Assembly (NCBI GenBank): GCA_009746045.1
Contig: RPFO01000156.1
Coordinates: forward strand, 5,749,900 to 5,813,899
DNA: 64,000 bases
Origin: Mesostigma viride
Lineage: Eukaryota; Streptophyta; Mesostigmatophyceae; Mesostigmatales; Mesostigmataceae
Direction: 5' to 3'
This document shows positions 1-10,061 of the stretch, in pieces. The notes under the pieces are model-generated. The model did not search any database. It saw only the letters and a program-made list of their open reading frames with translations, and was not told the DNA's origin. Positions within the stretch are counted from its first letter, which is position 1; the number at the start of each line of letters is the position of its first letter. Position numbers and translations under genes: made by a program.

Positions 1-1
1 A

Positions 2-331
2 TGCTATCATTGTAAGGAAGTAGGTCATCTTAAACGTGAGTGCCCCAAGTTCCTTTCGGGTGCTCCCCCTCATCCCGACGCTCGCCCTCCTCGTACCCCT
101 CAGCGTGCTCCTATTCGTCCTACTTCAGGACGCATTCCCTCAGCTACCCCTAGTAGGCTGAATGCTGTGCAGGCAGGGCCCCCAGGGTTCCCCTATGATA
201 ATCAGGCTCCCGCACCCTCTTCGCTCCCTCGTGACCCTCCAGCAGTGGCTTTTTCGCCAGGGTCTTCTTCGGGGTTAGTTCATATGGATTTGGGGGGGAG
301 GGGGAACAGTAGGCCTGTCAGCCGGGGGTAA
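2..331 (+). CDS. gag: gag C-terminus of element A (partial, zinc knuckle)
   Basis: The window opens inside the nucleocapsid part of gag. The first codons give a CX2CX4HX4C zinc knuckle (CYHCKEVGHLKREC), followed by a Pro/Arg-rich tail, and the reading frame stops with TAA at 329-331. It matches the intact gag of element B at its last 110 residues with few substitutions. A run of seven G, an A and five G (292-304) sits 25 bases before the stop, inside the overlap with the pol frame. The 5' part of the gene is outside the window. Confidence 0.88.
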   Translation, partial: CYHCKEVGHLKRECPKFLSGAPPHPDARPPRTPQRAPIRPTSGRIPSATPSRLNAVQAGPPGFPYDNQAPAPSSLPRDPPAVAFSPGSSSGLVHMDLGGRGNSRPVSRG

Positions 332-1438
332 CCTGGACAGGTCCTTAGATAGTACCCCAGACAAAAATTTTTGCCTGCCTGTTTTTATAACCTCTGTAGG
401 AGCTGAATCTTCCCTACCACTACGTGTGCGTCCTCTTATGTTCTTGAATGGTGGTTTAACCGTCCCCCACACCGTTGTAGACCCTTTCTTGCACGCTGAT
501 GAACTTTTGAATGTCTCTGTGTTGGTAGATAGCGGTGCGGCTAGCTCCTTTGTGAGCGAGGCCCTAGTTAGGCGTTTAGGACTAGTCCCTACCCCTCACA
601 CCAAACCTGTCACTGTTCATTATGCTGATGGTCGCACCAGTCATTCCCCGGGTACGGTGTCCCTTCCCCTGGTCATACAAGGACGTACTGTCAACCTGAC
701 GGCCACTATAGGCCCTATCACTACCGCTGATGTATTACTAGGATTAGATTGGCACCAGGATAATAAGATTACTATTAATTATGATACCATGGTCATTTGG
801 TTTCCAGATAGCTCTTACTGGGTACCGGAACGTCATTATAGATTGGAAAATTTATCCTTGGTAGATATTACTCCTCCTACACCTGTTGATCCTCCTGTAA
901 GACCTATACCTGAAGTATTAATGTCCAATGATGAGTTGCGTTCTGAACTAAAGGAATATGGATATTTATTATGTATGTTCCTTCAGTTAGAAGTACAGGA
1001 GATACCTATCACTAATAATAGTGTGGATATAGATATAAACACAGTGGATACAATAGGAGTGGGATTTACTGAAAATGAAATAGTAAGATACATGGCTGTG
1101 ATAGATTCCTCAAAAGTTTTTGAAGAAAAGACTCCTTCTTATCCTCCTCCTCGTTCTGTTTTACACCGTGTAGTTATCAAAGACGGTGCAGTTCCTACGC
1201 ACTCTCCGATGTATAGAATGGGCCCTACCGAGTTAAAGGAACTAAAACAGATTTTAGTGTCACTATTAGAAGCAGGATTGATAGAGCCTAGTAACTCTCC
1301 CTACTCAGCTGGTGTCCTGTTAGTTCCTAAGCCAAATGGCAAGTTTCGCCTAGTTACTGATTATAGGAAGTTGAATGATATTACTGTGAAGTCTAAATAC
1401 CCTCTACCTCGTATTGATGATATATTTAATAAGGTTAA
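332..1438 (+). pseudogene. pol: pol of element A, first part: protease and start of reverse transcriptase, cut by a MITE
   Basis: This is in the +1 frame relative to gag and is open from before the gag stop. A retropepsin motif (VDSGAASSF) lies near 525-550, with the second flap-side motif ADVLLGLDW near 727. RT starts near 1250 with the KPNGKFRLVTDYRKLN block. The frame breaks at 1439, where a transposon with TTAA target duplication was inserted; the RT continues at 3142. Removing 1699 bp plus the 4-bp duplication keeps the frame, so the insertion is the only break seen here. The protein would be the aspartic protease and polymerase of the retrotransposon particle. Confidence 0.88.
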
Positions 1439-3137
1439 CCCCTAAATGGGCGGAAATGCTGCCGATAAATCGGCAGTAACTCACCTATTTTGTAAACCAG
1501 CCCCTGTACAACCTAGCAATATCCAATGGCTGTCCTTGGGGGGCAAGCATGTCCATGAGTTGCCCTAAGCCATGATATATCACAACCTCACATATATTCA
1601 TCGTAGGCCATGTATAACTGCCGTCAAAGTCAGGGGGGTCAAGACGAGCGTTTTCATTTTTGGTAGAATGTGCATTTTGAATTATGTTGTAAGAGCTAGG
1701 CACCTACCACTTCAGGGATGATAAACAATTAGTTGCTGAACAGTTTGAGCCATTGGGGTCATCATTTGGGTGGGTATACCAGCAGTTACACCCAGTACAG
1801 CCCATAGGGGTACCGTTGGTAAAAAGCAACCAAGGGGGTAGGAGTGGGCATACTACCTACTAATACCTACTAATATGGCCCCCAACCATGCCAAACAATA
1901 CATTTCCCTTCCACAATGATGGGGAAACATAACTGCATCATCACACTGCCCTTACATGGCACCTATGTGCAGGTGCCACCTTGTCCATGCACGTAGGTAA
2001 CGTGGTACGGATACCCTACGCAAGGCATGCATTCTAGGAGGCAGCCACCAACAAACTAGTGATTTTAAGCCTATTTCAGCCTGCCCTAGCAAGGATAAAC
2101 TAGGCCTAAGCTGCTATAGCTTTCCAGGTGATGGCCAGCACACCTGGTGGCACATGCTGACAATGGGAAGCTTCTACTCACCGGTTACATGCTTGATGAT
2201 GCCACAGAGACCAGCCAACTGCCTCACACTCATGCAATATGTGTGTGGGAAATGTATAACAAACATATATGGAGGTATTCAAACCCATACAGCCTCTAAA
2301 ACTTATCACCATCACCCTGTGGCAGGTCAACTGACTGAGGGAAGCATCTAAGAAGGGTGTTTTAGAAAGGGGCCAGGCCAGGGTCAAGAAAGAGCATGAA
2401 TAATGCAAAAAGAATGTGCTACACAAGCTAGAACGTATATATAAACGTCAAACATCGATAGGAAAACGATGCTTAAGCTTTACCAGGCATGGATGGCGTT
2501 ACCTTGGCCCAGGCGGTGGCCGCAAAATGGCGCATTTCGGCACACCAAAGTTGTGCAGCATGGTCGCTGGATTCGGCGATTTCTGGCCACCCTTGCACGT
2601 TTACGACTAATATGTATCATAAAAAGTACAAAGAAACCGATATATCCTTCAAAATACGCCGGAAAGGTATTGCTGTCAACGTTTCTATCGTCCGGCCTGA
2701 TCGCAGTTTTTTCCAGCAAGAACGCTGCCGACACCTATCAAATGGCATTCCCGCGAACCAAAAATTGGCCTGTATGATCTTTAGGACGTATAAAATCAAT
2801 ATCCTAAGTTTGGCCAGAAAATTCGAACGCAAACGTAAATGCCATGCGTGGGCGCAAGCCGCCATGGCCAGGTCGTCGTTTTCCGGAATGCACGTTGTAC
2901 GTGAAAAAGTACCCTGACCCCTTGTACTTTGACGGTCTGGAACACCTGTTAAACTTGGTCAAAATATAGCAAACCCTAGTATCATGTTCTGGAGAAACTT
3001 ATAAACTTTCATTCTTCTCAGCTAAACGTTTCCTAATTCCCAATAGTATTCTCGCAAACTGGTCCCCCGAGTAGGTGCCGACAAATCGGCTGTAAGTCAC
3101 TTTTTGGCGGAAAATCGGCAGCAAGACCATTTAGGGG
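1439..3137 (+). mobile_element. piggyBac-type non-autonomous element (MITE), copy 1
   Basis: The 1699-bp insert is flanked by TTAA on both sides (1435-1438 and 3138-3141). Its ends are inverted repeats, CCCCTAAATGG at the left and CCATTTAGGGG at the right. TTAA target choice and CCC-type ends are hallmarks of the piggyBac superfamily. Subterminal GCCGAT/ATCGGC motifs occur at both ends. The longest open frames (about 140 codons) show no transposase DDD domain, so it needs a transposase in trans. A copy of exactly the same length in opposite orientation lies at 51773-53471. Confidence 0.88.
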
Positions 3138-3141
3138 TTAA

Positions 3142-4510
3142 AGGCTCCACTTGTTTCACAGTACTGGATTGTGCGGATGGTTTTTGGCAGTTGCGGATAG
3201 CTCCTGAGGATTGCCATAAAACCGCCTTTGCTACCCCTTTTGGTCATTACCAGTTTAGAGTAGCGGCTATGGGACTCTGTAACTCGCCTGCCTCTTTTCA
3301 AATGTTAATGAATGAAGTGCTTAGACCTGTTATGGGAAATTCTCACCTTCCTCAGGTGTCCTCTGATTTAAAGGATCCTTCCTTCTCCTCTGTTTCTTTA
3401 TCTGAGCATGACCGTTCTTGTGCTCAAGCTTACTTAGATGATATTCTTATTTACTCTCCTGATTTTGAAACGCACCTACGTGATTTAAAGAAAGTATTAG
3501 AAATAATGGCTGAAAATTCTTTGTGGGCGCGCCGTGCTAAAGTGCGTTCGGGTAGGAGTGTCCCATTTTTAGGGCACGTTCTGTCAGATGCCGGGGTCGC
3601 TACCGACCCGGATAAAACTAAGTCAATTCAGGAATGGCCTACTCCTACCGACGTTAAAGGTGTACGTAGTTTCCTAGGAATTGCTTCTTACTATAGGCGT
3701 TTTATCCCGCGTTTCGCAACTATAGCAGCCCCTATTAATCATTTATTAAAGAAGGATATCCCCTTTGTTTGGAGTAGTGAATGTCAGTCGGCTTTTCAGT
3801 GTCTAAAATCCCTACTCCTTTCCCCTCCTGTACTCATCCTACCGGATACTACTAAACCCTTTGTGGTAGCTACAGATGCTAGTAAAGTAGCTATAGGGGG
3901 CGTCCTTCTCCAGGATCAGGGTCAGGGCTTACAGCCAATTGAGTATATCTCTAGGACAATGCTCCCTGCGGAGCGTAACTATCCCGTACACCAGCAGGAA
4001 CTCTTAGCGGTGGTGTATTGTTGCCACGCGTGGCAGCACTTTCTTAAAGGTGCTCAATTTGATGTCTGCCTGAATGAACCCTGTGAGCTAGATCCTTATA
4101 GGTTAGTTATCCAAACGGATCACCGTCCCCTTACCCATCTTCTCTCCCAACCCAACCTTACCCCTCGGCAAGCGCGCTGGATGGAATTTTTAGCACAGTT
4201 TTCCCCTTTTAAACTTCAGTATGTTAAGGGTGTAGATAACATAGTACCAGATGCACTCTCTCGTCGTGCAGATTACTCCTTTTTCGAGGACCTTGATGTT
4301 CTCAATACTACTCTAGTTCCTACTACTATGGGTGTAACCCCTTATGGTGAACTACCTGATGATGAATCCTATGCCTACCTCTTTCATACAGCTGTTCGCA
4401 TGCCTGATCTCCTTTCTCACGTAGGACTCTCTCTCCCGTGTGAGGCCCTTCCCGTGGCCTCGGTGGGGGGGAGGGGAAAAATAAAATTTCTATACCGCTT
4501 AGCCATATAG
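3142..4510 (+). pseudogene. pol: pol of element A, second part: RT palm/thumb and RNase H
   Basis: The RT resumes right after the MITE with LDCADGFWQLRIAPED. The catalytic YLDD box lies near 3430 (AQAYLDDILIYS), the connection region follows, and the Ty3-type RNase H starts near 3860 (FVVATDASKVAIGG) with further acidic motifs HQQELLAVV and QTDHRPLTHLL. The frame ends with TAG at 4508-4510, shortly after a G7-A-G4 tract (4465-4476). Integrase is in the -1 frame, and that frame is open from the G-tract onward, so the two overlap by about 45 bases. Confidence 0.88.
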
Positions 4511-4620
4511 CGACTAGGTCAGGAAAGTCTTATGAAAACATAGTCCCTCTAGGACCTCCCCTTCTCTTTGGCAAGGCGGTAGGAGATCTCTTTAAACCTG
4601 TTCTGGATACCTCTGTAGCG

Positions 4621-6147
4621 ATGCCTACCTCTGATCTTGAACGTCTTATTAGTAGATTTACGGCCACTGAGCCGGAAGCATTAGCTGCCATTGCTGCACA
4701 TCCCCAACAATTAGGCAAGCACCCTTGTAAATTTGTAGGTGGGTTTTTATATGTGCAGATAGCAGATTCTCCCCCTCAATGGCGCCTGTATGTCCCTCCT
4801 ATCTGTCGCTCCTCCTTGCTCTTTGAGTTGCATGACTTAGCTGCTCATCAGGGTGGTAAACGGGTACGGGACCTAGTAGCCCGCTCTTATTACTGGCCTT
4901 CCCTTTATAAGGATGTAGATGAGTATGTTAGAACTTGTCAATCTTGCCAGGAAATGAAACCCAATAATGTAGGACAGATAGCAGAACCTAGGACCTTGCC
5001 TGACCCCATCATGCCGTGGGATTCTATCATGATGGATTTTGTAGGACCTTTTAGAAAGAATGAGAGGGGCAATGCCCAGATCCTTGTGTTCATAGATCGT
5101 TTTACTCGTATGTGCCATCTCGTGCCGTGTCCTTTAGAACTCACAGCACGTGATTGCGCACGCCTATACCTCAATAATGTATACAGATATCATGGTTTGA
5201 GTAGGCAGTTTATTAGTGATAAGGATAAGTTATTTACCTCAGATTTTTGGCAGCAGTTTTTCGCTGCCATCGGTACCAAGGTTACCTACGGTACTGCCTA
5301 CCACTCCTCTTCCTCTCATTTAGTAGAGCGTCTTAATAGGGTAGTGGAAGAAGCGCTTAGGCACTATGTTAATGGCTCGGGAAGTGATTGGGAGGATTAT
5401 TTATGTTTAGTAGAATTCTCCCTCAACAATTGCCCCCAGGCTGCGCATGGATATACGCCCTTCTTCCTAGATACTGGTAGACAGCCCCTTACCCCTACCT
5501 CTCTCTTAGCTAGTCCTCTACGGGACAAGGATGATGTGTCCCGAGATACTGTAGAAGGTGTACAGTCCTTACTAGATAGAATGAAAACTGCTCATGACCA
5601 CGCGATCTCAGGGTACCAAAAAGCTCAGTCTAAGTACCTTGCTAGGTTGCGTGCCTCCTTAGATAGAAGAGCACCTGAGATAGAAATAGGAGATCTAGTA
5701 TTAGTAGAAGGCCCCCGTGTTGGCCGTTTTGCTCATAAGTTTGAAGCAGAACTTAAGGTCAAACTTAGGCCCGCCTTCTTAGGACCCTTCCATGTTTTGT
5801 CTAGAGTAGGAAATTTCCTATATAAAGTCGATATCCCTACCTCTTGGCAGACACATTCGAACACCTTCCATAGGAGCCAGCTGAAACTGTACCACCCTAG
5901 TACGTTCGCTGGTAGAGAGCTAGCGCCTGCCCCTTTAGAGCATAACCCTGACACTGGGGAAGTAGAAGACGAAGTAGAAAGCATCGTGGCCCATAGAGAT
6001 ATCAAAAAGGGCCGCGGTACCCAGCGTCAGTATAAAGTGAAGTGGATGTATGCTCGTAGTGAAGTAGATAAGGTCTGGTATACGGAGAGTGAGCTAGATG
6101 GGTGTAGTCGCCTGCTGCAGGAATATAAAACCCTGCACAAGCTCTAG
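4621..6147 (+). CDS. pol: integrase with C-terminal chromodomain, element A
   Basis: The 508-residue frame has an HHCC zinc-binding domain (H about 71 and 76, C about 106 and 109), then the DDE core: D in DSIMMDFVGPF (about 138), D in ISDKDKLFTSDF, and E in HLVERLNRVVEEAL. The C-terminus has a chromodomain-like segment (about 445-490: VESIVAHRDIKKGRG, then YKVKWMY and VWYTESEL), which places the family among chromoviruses, whose chromodomain directs integration to chromatin marks. The ATG at 4621 is probably not the native start, because the same frame is open back to the G-tract at 4465; this suggests synthesis by frameshift or slippage from the RT/RNase H frame. Confidence 0.9.
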   Translation: MPTSDLERLISRFTATEPEALAAIAAHPQQLGKHPCKFVGGFLYVQIADSPPQWRLYVPPICRSSLLFELHDLAAHQGGKRVRDLVARSYYWPSLYKDVDEYVRTCQSCQEMKPNNVGQIAEPRTLPDPIMPWDSIMMDFVGPFRKNERGNAQILVFIDRFTRMCHLVPCPLELTARDCARLYLNNVYRYHGLSRQFISDKDKLFTSDFWQQFFAAIGTKVTYGTAYHSSSSHLVERLNRVVEEALRHYVNGSGSDWEDYLCLVEFSLNNCPQAAHGYTPFFLDTGRQPLTPTSLLASPLRDKDDVSRDTVEGVQSLLDRMKTAHDHAISGYQKAQSKYLARLRASLDRRAPEIEIGDLVLVEGPRVGRFAHKFEAELKVKLRPAFLGPFHVLSRVGNFLYKVDIPTSWQTHSNTFHRSQLKLYHPSTFAGRELAPAPLEHNPDTGEVEDEVESIVAHRDIKKGRGTQRQYKVKWMYARSEVDKVWYTESELDGCSRLLQEYKTLHKL

Positions 6148-6223
6148 TTGTAGGCCTTCTCCTCTCTTATGTTATGTCTGCTGTCGACGGGTGGTTGGTT
6201 GTCCCCTCCCCTCCGCAGCCGTC

Positions 6224-6695
6224 ATGTCAGAGCCTACCCCTCCGGCTGAGAGCCCGCTGCCGTCCCTGCCCCTACCGGACCCTGAGCTGTACTTCGAGGC
6301 CCTTCCGGGCCGTTGGGTGTCACGGTCCAGTTTTCCGGGTGGCGTCGTGCAGCCGGCCCTCCAGGCCCAGCATGCGGGTTTAGTCAGGGCGGCTCTCTTC
6401 GGGGTCACGTGGTACGGTCCCTCCCCTGCTGAACCGCACCAGCTTGTTTTGCACGGGTTCGACGATGCCGGCCACTGTTTGCTAGAATGTGGCTCCAGCT
6501 GTCCAGCCCTGGGACAGATAGCTGCGGTTCTCCAGTGCCCCAGGGTGTTTTCCTACCTTTCTACCCCTGTGGGCCGCTCCTGCCTACGGGATGTGTTCCC
6601 CTGGCTTCCGGCCGAGGGTGATGCGGAAATAGATGAGAACCCCTGCGACCTTCTACGGGCCGTAGAGTTCATGGAGATAGCAGACCAGACAGCGG
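6224..6695 (+). pseudogene. third ORF of element A, N-terminal part, cut by element B
   Basis: The ATG at 6224 lies 76 bases after the integrase stop, in the env position. The first 157 codons encode a conserved acidic/aromatic domain (PELYFEALPGRW, FGVTWYGPSP, LRAVEFMEIADQ). Element B then interrupts it; the frame continues at 21041. I recognise no known domain, and no signal peptide is visible. GC content is clearly higher than in gag and pol. The equivalent frame in B starts at 15999. Confidence 0.75.
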
Positions 6696-7266
6696 TGTTA
6701 CGTCGCGTAACAATTCGTTGTAGTTACGGACGTAAATTAGGTCCTTGGCCTCGGTTGTTCCTAGGTTACGTGCAGTTCTAGTTTGGACATGATTGTCCCC
6801 GTAACAGTACTGTGGTATAGTGGGTGCCTTTGGGCGCCGCGCCGCGTACTATATTAGTGGTCCTTATCCTTTTGTAGAATGTAGTGGACAGGCGTGCATC
6901 TGTGCACCTGCTTGTGTTTCTGTGTTTCTGCAGGCGAGGGCCAGGTCGGCCCGAGCCTGTTGGACCGTTGGTGACCATTTATGCACGTTCCACTCCTTGT
7001 GTGGTCACTCGGCGTGTGTTAAATGAATTAGCACATATTAGCTTGGGTCACGGCAGTTTAGTTGTGTTTCCTTCCTCTTTTCCTGGAGTAAACGGGTTTG
7101 ATTAAATGGCCTATGGCGTATTACAGTAGTACATATGTAAATGCATTGAGATCTGGTTCGTCTCGGTCGTCTTTCGCTAGGGGTGTAAATAGAAGCAGCC
7201 TCACTAGTTTAGGTAGTATCAGGACAGGTAGAGGTAGAGGTGGCGGCCGAGGCTTGCGGCGTAACA
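6696..7266 (+). repeat. 5' LTR of element B
   Basis: The 571-bp LTR has 7-bp inverted ends, TGTTACG and CGTAACA. A TATA-like TATATTAG is at about 6849. A GAGTAAACGGG stretch near 7086 corresponds to GAATAAACGGG in the LTR of A, where it makes an AATAAA signal. The last 154 bases are coding-like (see the ORF at 7113). The LTR directly abuts the interrupted third ORF of A on its left. Confidence 0.92.
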
Positions 7267-7412
7267 ATGGACTCGGAGGTAGTTTAGATAGAGAGCGAGA
7301 CGACGATCCTTTGCAACATACGTCATTGAATCAACCCTTCCGCGGCTGGGAAAAAGAAGACGACACGTACTTGACAGGTAATGGGCGGGTCGCCGTCAAG
7401 CTAGGAGGATAG
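7113..7412 (+). CDS. Arg/Gly-rich ORF starting inside the LTR of element B
   Basis: This 99-codon frame starts in the LTR (51 codons) and runs into the leader. Its start, MAYYSSTYVNALRSGSS, is followed by an RG-rich basic stretch, which fits nucleic-acid binding. The same frame exists in the LTR of A (23688-23841) and in the 3' LTR of B (20882). Over the first 24 codons A and B differ at about nine codons, and only one changes the amino acid, which suggests selection on the peptide. The part beyond the LTR cannot be compared here because A's leader is outside the window. Function unknown. Confidence 0.5.
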   Translation: MAYYSSTYVNALRSGSSRSSFARGVNRSSLTSLGSIRTGRGRGGGRGLRRNNGLGGSLDRERDDDPLQHTSLNQPFRGWEKEDDTYLTGNGRVAVKLGG

Positions 7413-7797
7413 TGCTGCCTGATTCAGGACACGCCCTGCCTAGACGTTAGACCTGCTCGAAGCGGAAAATCCTTTCGTATATAGCTCCTGCTCCTCGTCT
7501 TGTTTCCTTAGAAAGATGGTTTACTGCCGTAGACAGTAACTTGCTGGTTTTGGTTCGACGATAGAGAGACGGCTAGCGTCTCGTAGATTACCCTTTTTCT
7601 GCATCGTGCCTGCTTCGTATTTAGACGACCCTTCGCCGGACGCAGAATTCTTGAAACCGGATACTTACGACCACCTGGCGCTGGAAACATCGTCCCTACG
7701 TGCGTCGTCAATCTGGTTCGGTTTCAGACACCCGAGATAAGTCGCCTTCTCCTCGTTCTCCTCATTTGACTGCTCAAGATCTACCAGGTGCGTTACC
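7267..7797 (+). other. Leader of element B with candidate primer binding site
   Basis: The base after the LTR is A, and then TGGACTCGGAGG (7268-7279) begins with the TGG expected to pair with a tRNA 3' CCA. I could not match it to a specific tRNA. The rest holds the end of the LTR-born ORF (to 7412) and otherwise no convincing gene up to the small ORF at 7798. Confidence 0.45.
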
Positions 7798-9968
7798 ATG
7801 AGCCAACGGCGATCTTTTACTGCTCCTTCCCATTCTTCTAGCGATAATAGTCTAGCTAAATATTACGTAGTGATTACGCCTCAATGGTCCTCCATTTTCC
7901 TTTCTTGGTCCGACGCTAGGAAGATCGTTCAGAATCGTGAATATAACGTAATTAGGTATAAGAAATTTATGTCCTTTGAAGAAGCTCAGCAGTTCCTTAT
8001 AGATCATAGCCAAACAGATTTAGGCCTGCATGTACGCCCTACTCCTCATGGTCGCCCTCCAGTGTTAATCATCCCACGGTCCTAAATTTAGGACTTTGTC
8101 CTAAATCGTCCTAGTGGTCACTATAACCGAGGTACCGGGGGGGGGGGGTCACTATATGGACCGTACCCCATGTGGACCGTACCCGGCATGATGTACCCGA
8201 CCCGTGGTACCGGCACATGGTACCCGGATTCCGTACCCGGGTACCGGGTATAATGGCGGGAAAGTAGGTACCTCGACCAAAAATATAACCGATTTTGGAG
8301 CGAAAAAGTGGGTGCGGGAATGAAGTGAGGTGGATATGGCGACCTGACAATCGTGGCCGGCGTTTTCACGTGCGTTTATCATTTCGGGCGCCCAGTAGCA
8401 AAAACGAAAGGTTGTTAGTTATGCTTAAAGGCTGTGAATATTTTCTGCGCAAGTTTTTATGTGTAGCGCTGTATCACAGCGGCACAACACAAATGGGTCG
8501 CAGATCGCCTGCTCGCGGAGGGTCGATTTTGGCACAAACATGTTAGTGTATTAGCAATGGTGGTGCGAATCAAGCCAGGAAATTTTTGTGGACGATTTTT
8601 ATTATAGTCTGGAGTTTAGAAACGGAGTATTTGACATGGGAGCGCCTGGGCCGTGATATTCTTGCCCGATTTCCATTGTCGACCATGTTTTAGGGACGTT
8701 CAGGCTGGGCAGCGAGCGCACCTTATAGGTCTTCACTTTCGGTATTTCTTGGACCTAGAACGCAGCACAAGCGTGGTTTATATCATTTTCGAACCGGTTG
8801 GCCAGCTTTGGTGCGCTCAGCTCTCGGAAAGCTGACCTCGCTGCGGATTTCAGCGACTTTTTTGCAACCATCTGGAATGAGGCGACGTAAGTAGCAGGTA
8901 AGTGCCGGGTTGTCCTAGATCATGAGTGTAACTGGCAACGCTGTCGTGGTGTTTTGAGTCAGCCAGCTATGCCTAAAAAGAGGGGACGCTCTCTGTGCAC
9001 ATAACTGTCACACATAGTTGGTTTACGTCATACAATTTTTTACGTCTCTATCTTCGTCGTCCGCTGCAGCTAAAACACACATGCGTAAGAGCAGTTTTAC
9101 TCATGTGTATGTTATAAACCATGGTCCTATGGCCTGCAGTCGTTCAGGGTGTTCTCAGACAGTATATACAGTATGGTTTACGTGTTACATGCACCCTGAA
9201 TTCGCTCACAAAGCGTTGCATGTTAGCACAACGTTGTTTTGTAACTTGATTTGGCTGCATTCATGTGTTAGTTGCAAAGCAAATGCAATGTTTTTTCATC
9301 GCTGGGTGGTGGCCAGCATGTCCGTGATGTCAAAGAAGGTTTGGCATGTGCTTAGAGAAAGTTTACCGCAAGGGGTGGGCCATGTTCAAGCCGGGCAACC
9401 TCAGCAACCATGCAACCCTATATTGCATTACCTGCACCATCTGTGACACCGTTAATCACGCGTATATATAGAGGCAGCCACAGCAGGGTATGGCCTTGTT
9501 ATACTCTGCCCCGCCATCCCAAGGCCTCGTAGGGTCCCCTAGCGCTTGTAAGATGCTCAAGGGACCGTGTGGATAGCATGGTCATGCGTTGACAATAATT
9601 GGTCCTAATGGTCCTAAAACCCACATTTTGGCCAAATTCGCGCTTTGAGGTCTGGCAGGTGGCAGGGCCCATTCATGCACTAAATGTAATTATTTGACCC
9701 CAGGTTTTTGATAGAAACTAAAAAAGTGTGTTATCTGTCATGGGCACGAATGCCAGGGTCAAATTTTAATGTTTGCATATATATTTTTTAATTCCACTTG
9801 GTCCTAAATTTAGGACTTTTACTGGGAAGATGGACACCAGTAGAAGCTCTAGTCTTTGCTACCCCTCCTTCTTCTCCCCCTAAACGGGCTGCATCTGCAT
9901 CTGCTTCAGATACTCCTCTCACTTTGGAGTTTGGTTCCCTATCCATTACTGTTGTTAAAAAGGATTGA
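7798..9968 (+). pseudogene. Small ORF before gag with RNase H1 N-terminal/viroplasmin-like domain, split by a solo LTR
   Basis: The ATG at 7798 opens a frame with KYYVVITPQWSSIFLSW, a conserved-looking middle and YKKFMSFEEAQQFL (about residues 22-67). This pattern is that of the small RNA:DNA-hybrid-binding domain found at the N-terminus of eukaryotic RNase H1 and in caulimovirus viroplasmin. The frame is interrupted at 8063 by a TG...CA element. Excising that element and one copy of its CCAG duplication lets the same frame continue from 9841 to a TGA at 9966-9968, giving about 130 codons in all. It lies 93 bases before gag. A hybrid-binding protein could help reverse transcription; that role is inferred. 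Confidence 0.6.
8063..9836 (+). mobile_element. Solo LTR of a second LTR-element family, copy 1
   Basis: The 1774-bp segment starts TGTTAATC and ends GGACA, flanked by CCAG on both sides (8059-8062, 9837-9840). TG...CA ends with a 4-bp duplication and no internal coding region fit a solo LTR. The palindrome GTCCTAAATTTAGGAC sits near both ends (about 8080 and 9801). A TATATATAG box at about 9462 lies late in the unit. A GTACC-rich cluster occupies 8130-8250. The second copy, at 18814-20585, differs at only about ten positions. Open frames up to 142 codons are shared simply because the copies are young; I see no domain in them. Confidence 0.78.
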
Positions 9969-10061
9969 TTTTAATTTTGTTCCTGCTGCAGACCTTCAAG
10001 GTTTTTCCTTTTTCTTTTGTTGCTTTCTTCTTTTGATTCCTATTCCTTTACGTAATTAAAG

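Larger units (their letters stand above)
1..6695 (+). mobile_element. Element A, 5' portion: older Ty3/gypsy chromovirus, truncated by the window edge
   Basis: The stretch carries the gag end, protease, RT, RNase H, integrase, chromodomain and the start of a third ORF, in Ty3/gypsy order. It ends at 6695, where element B begins. The last five bases (AGCGG, 6691-6695) recur right after B at 21036-21040, and the third ORF resumes in frame at 21041, so this segment and 21036-23841 are halves of one element. A piggyBac-type MITE interrupts pol at 1439-3137. Nucleotide identity with B is very high, but A is the host of all the insertions and so is the older copy here. Confidence 0.93.

Noticed and set aside
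2489-2917. 142-codon frame in the piggyBac MITE as a transposase
   Set aside because: No DDD motif, and far too short; overlapping frames of similar size exist on both strands.
6172-6408. Overlapping frames around the third ORF start, and antisense frames across it (for example 20988-21929 minus)
   Set aside because: High GC keeps several frames open; the frame conserved between A and B is the plus-strand one described.
9018-9446. 142-codon frame in the solo LTR as a gene
   Set aside because: It is present in both copies only because they are nearly identical; no domain or codon signal.
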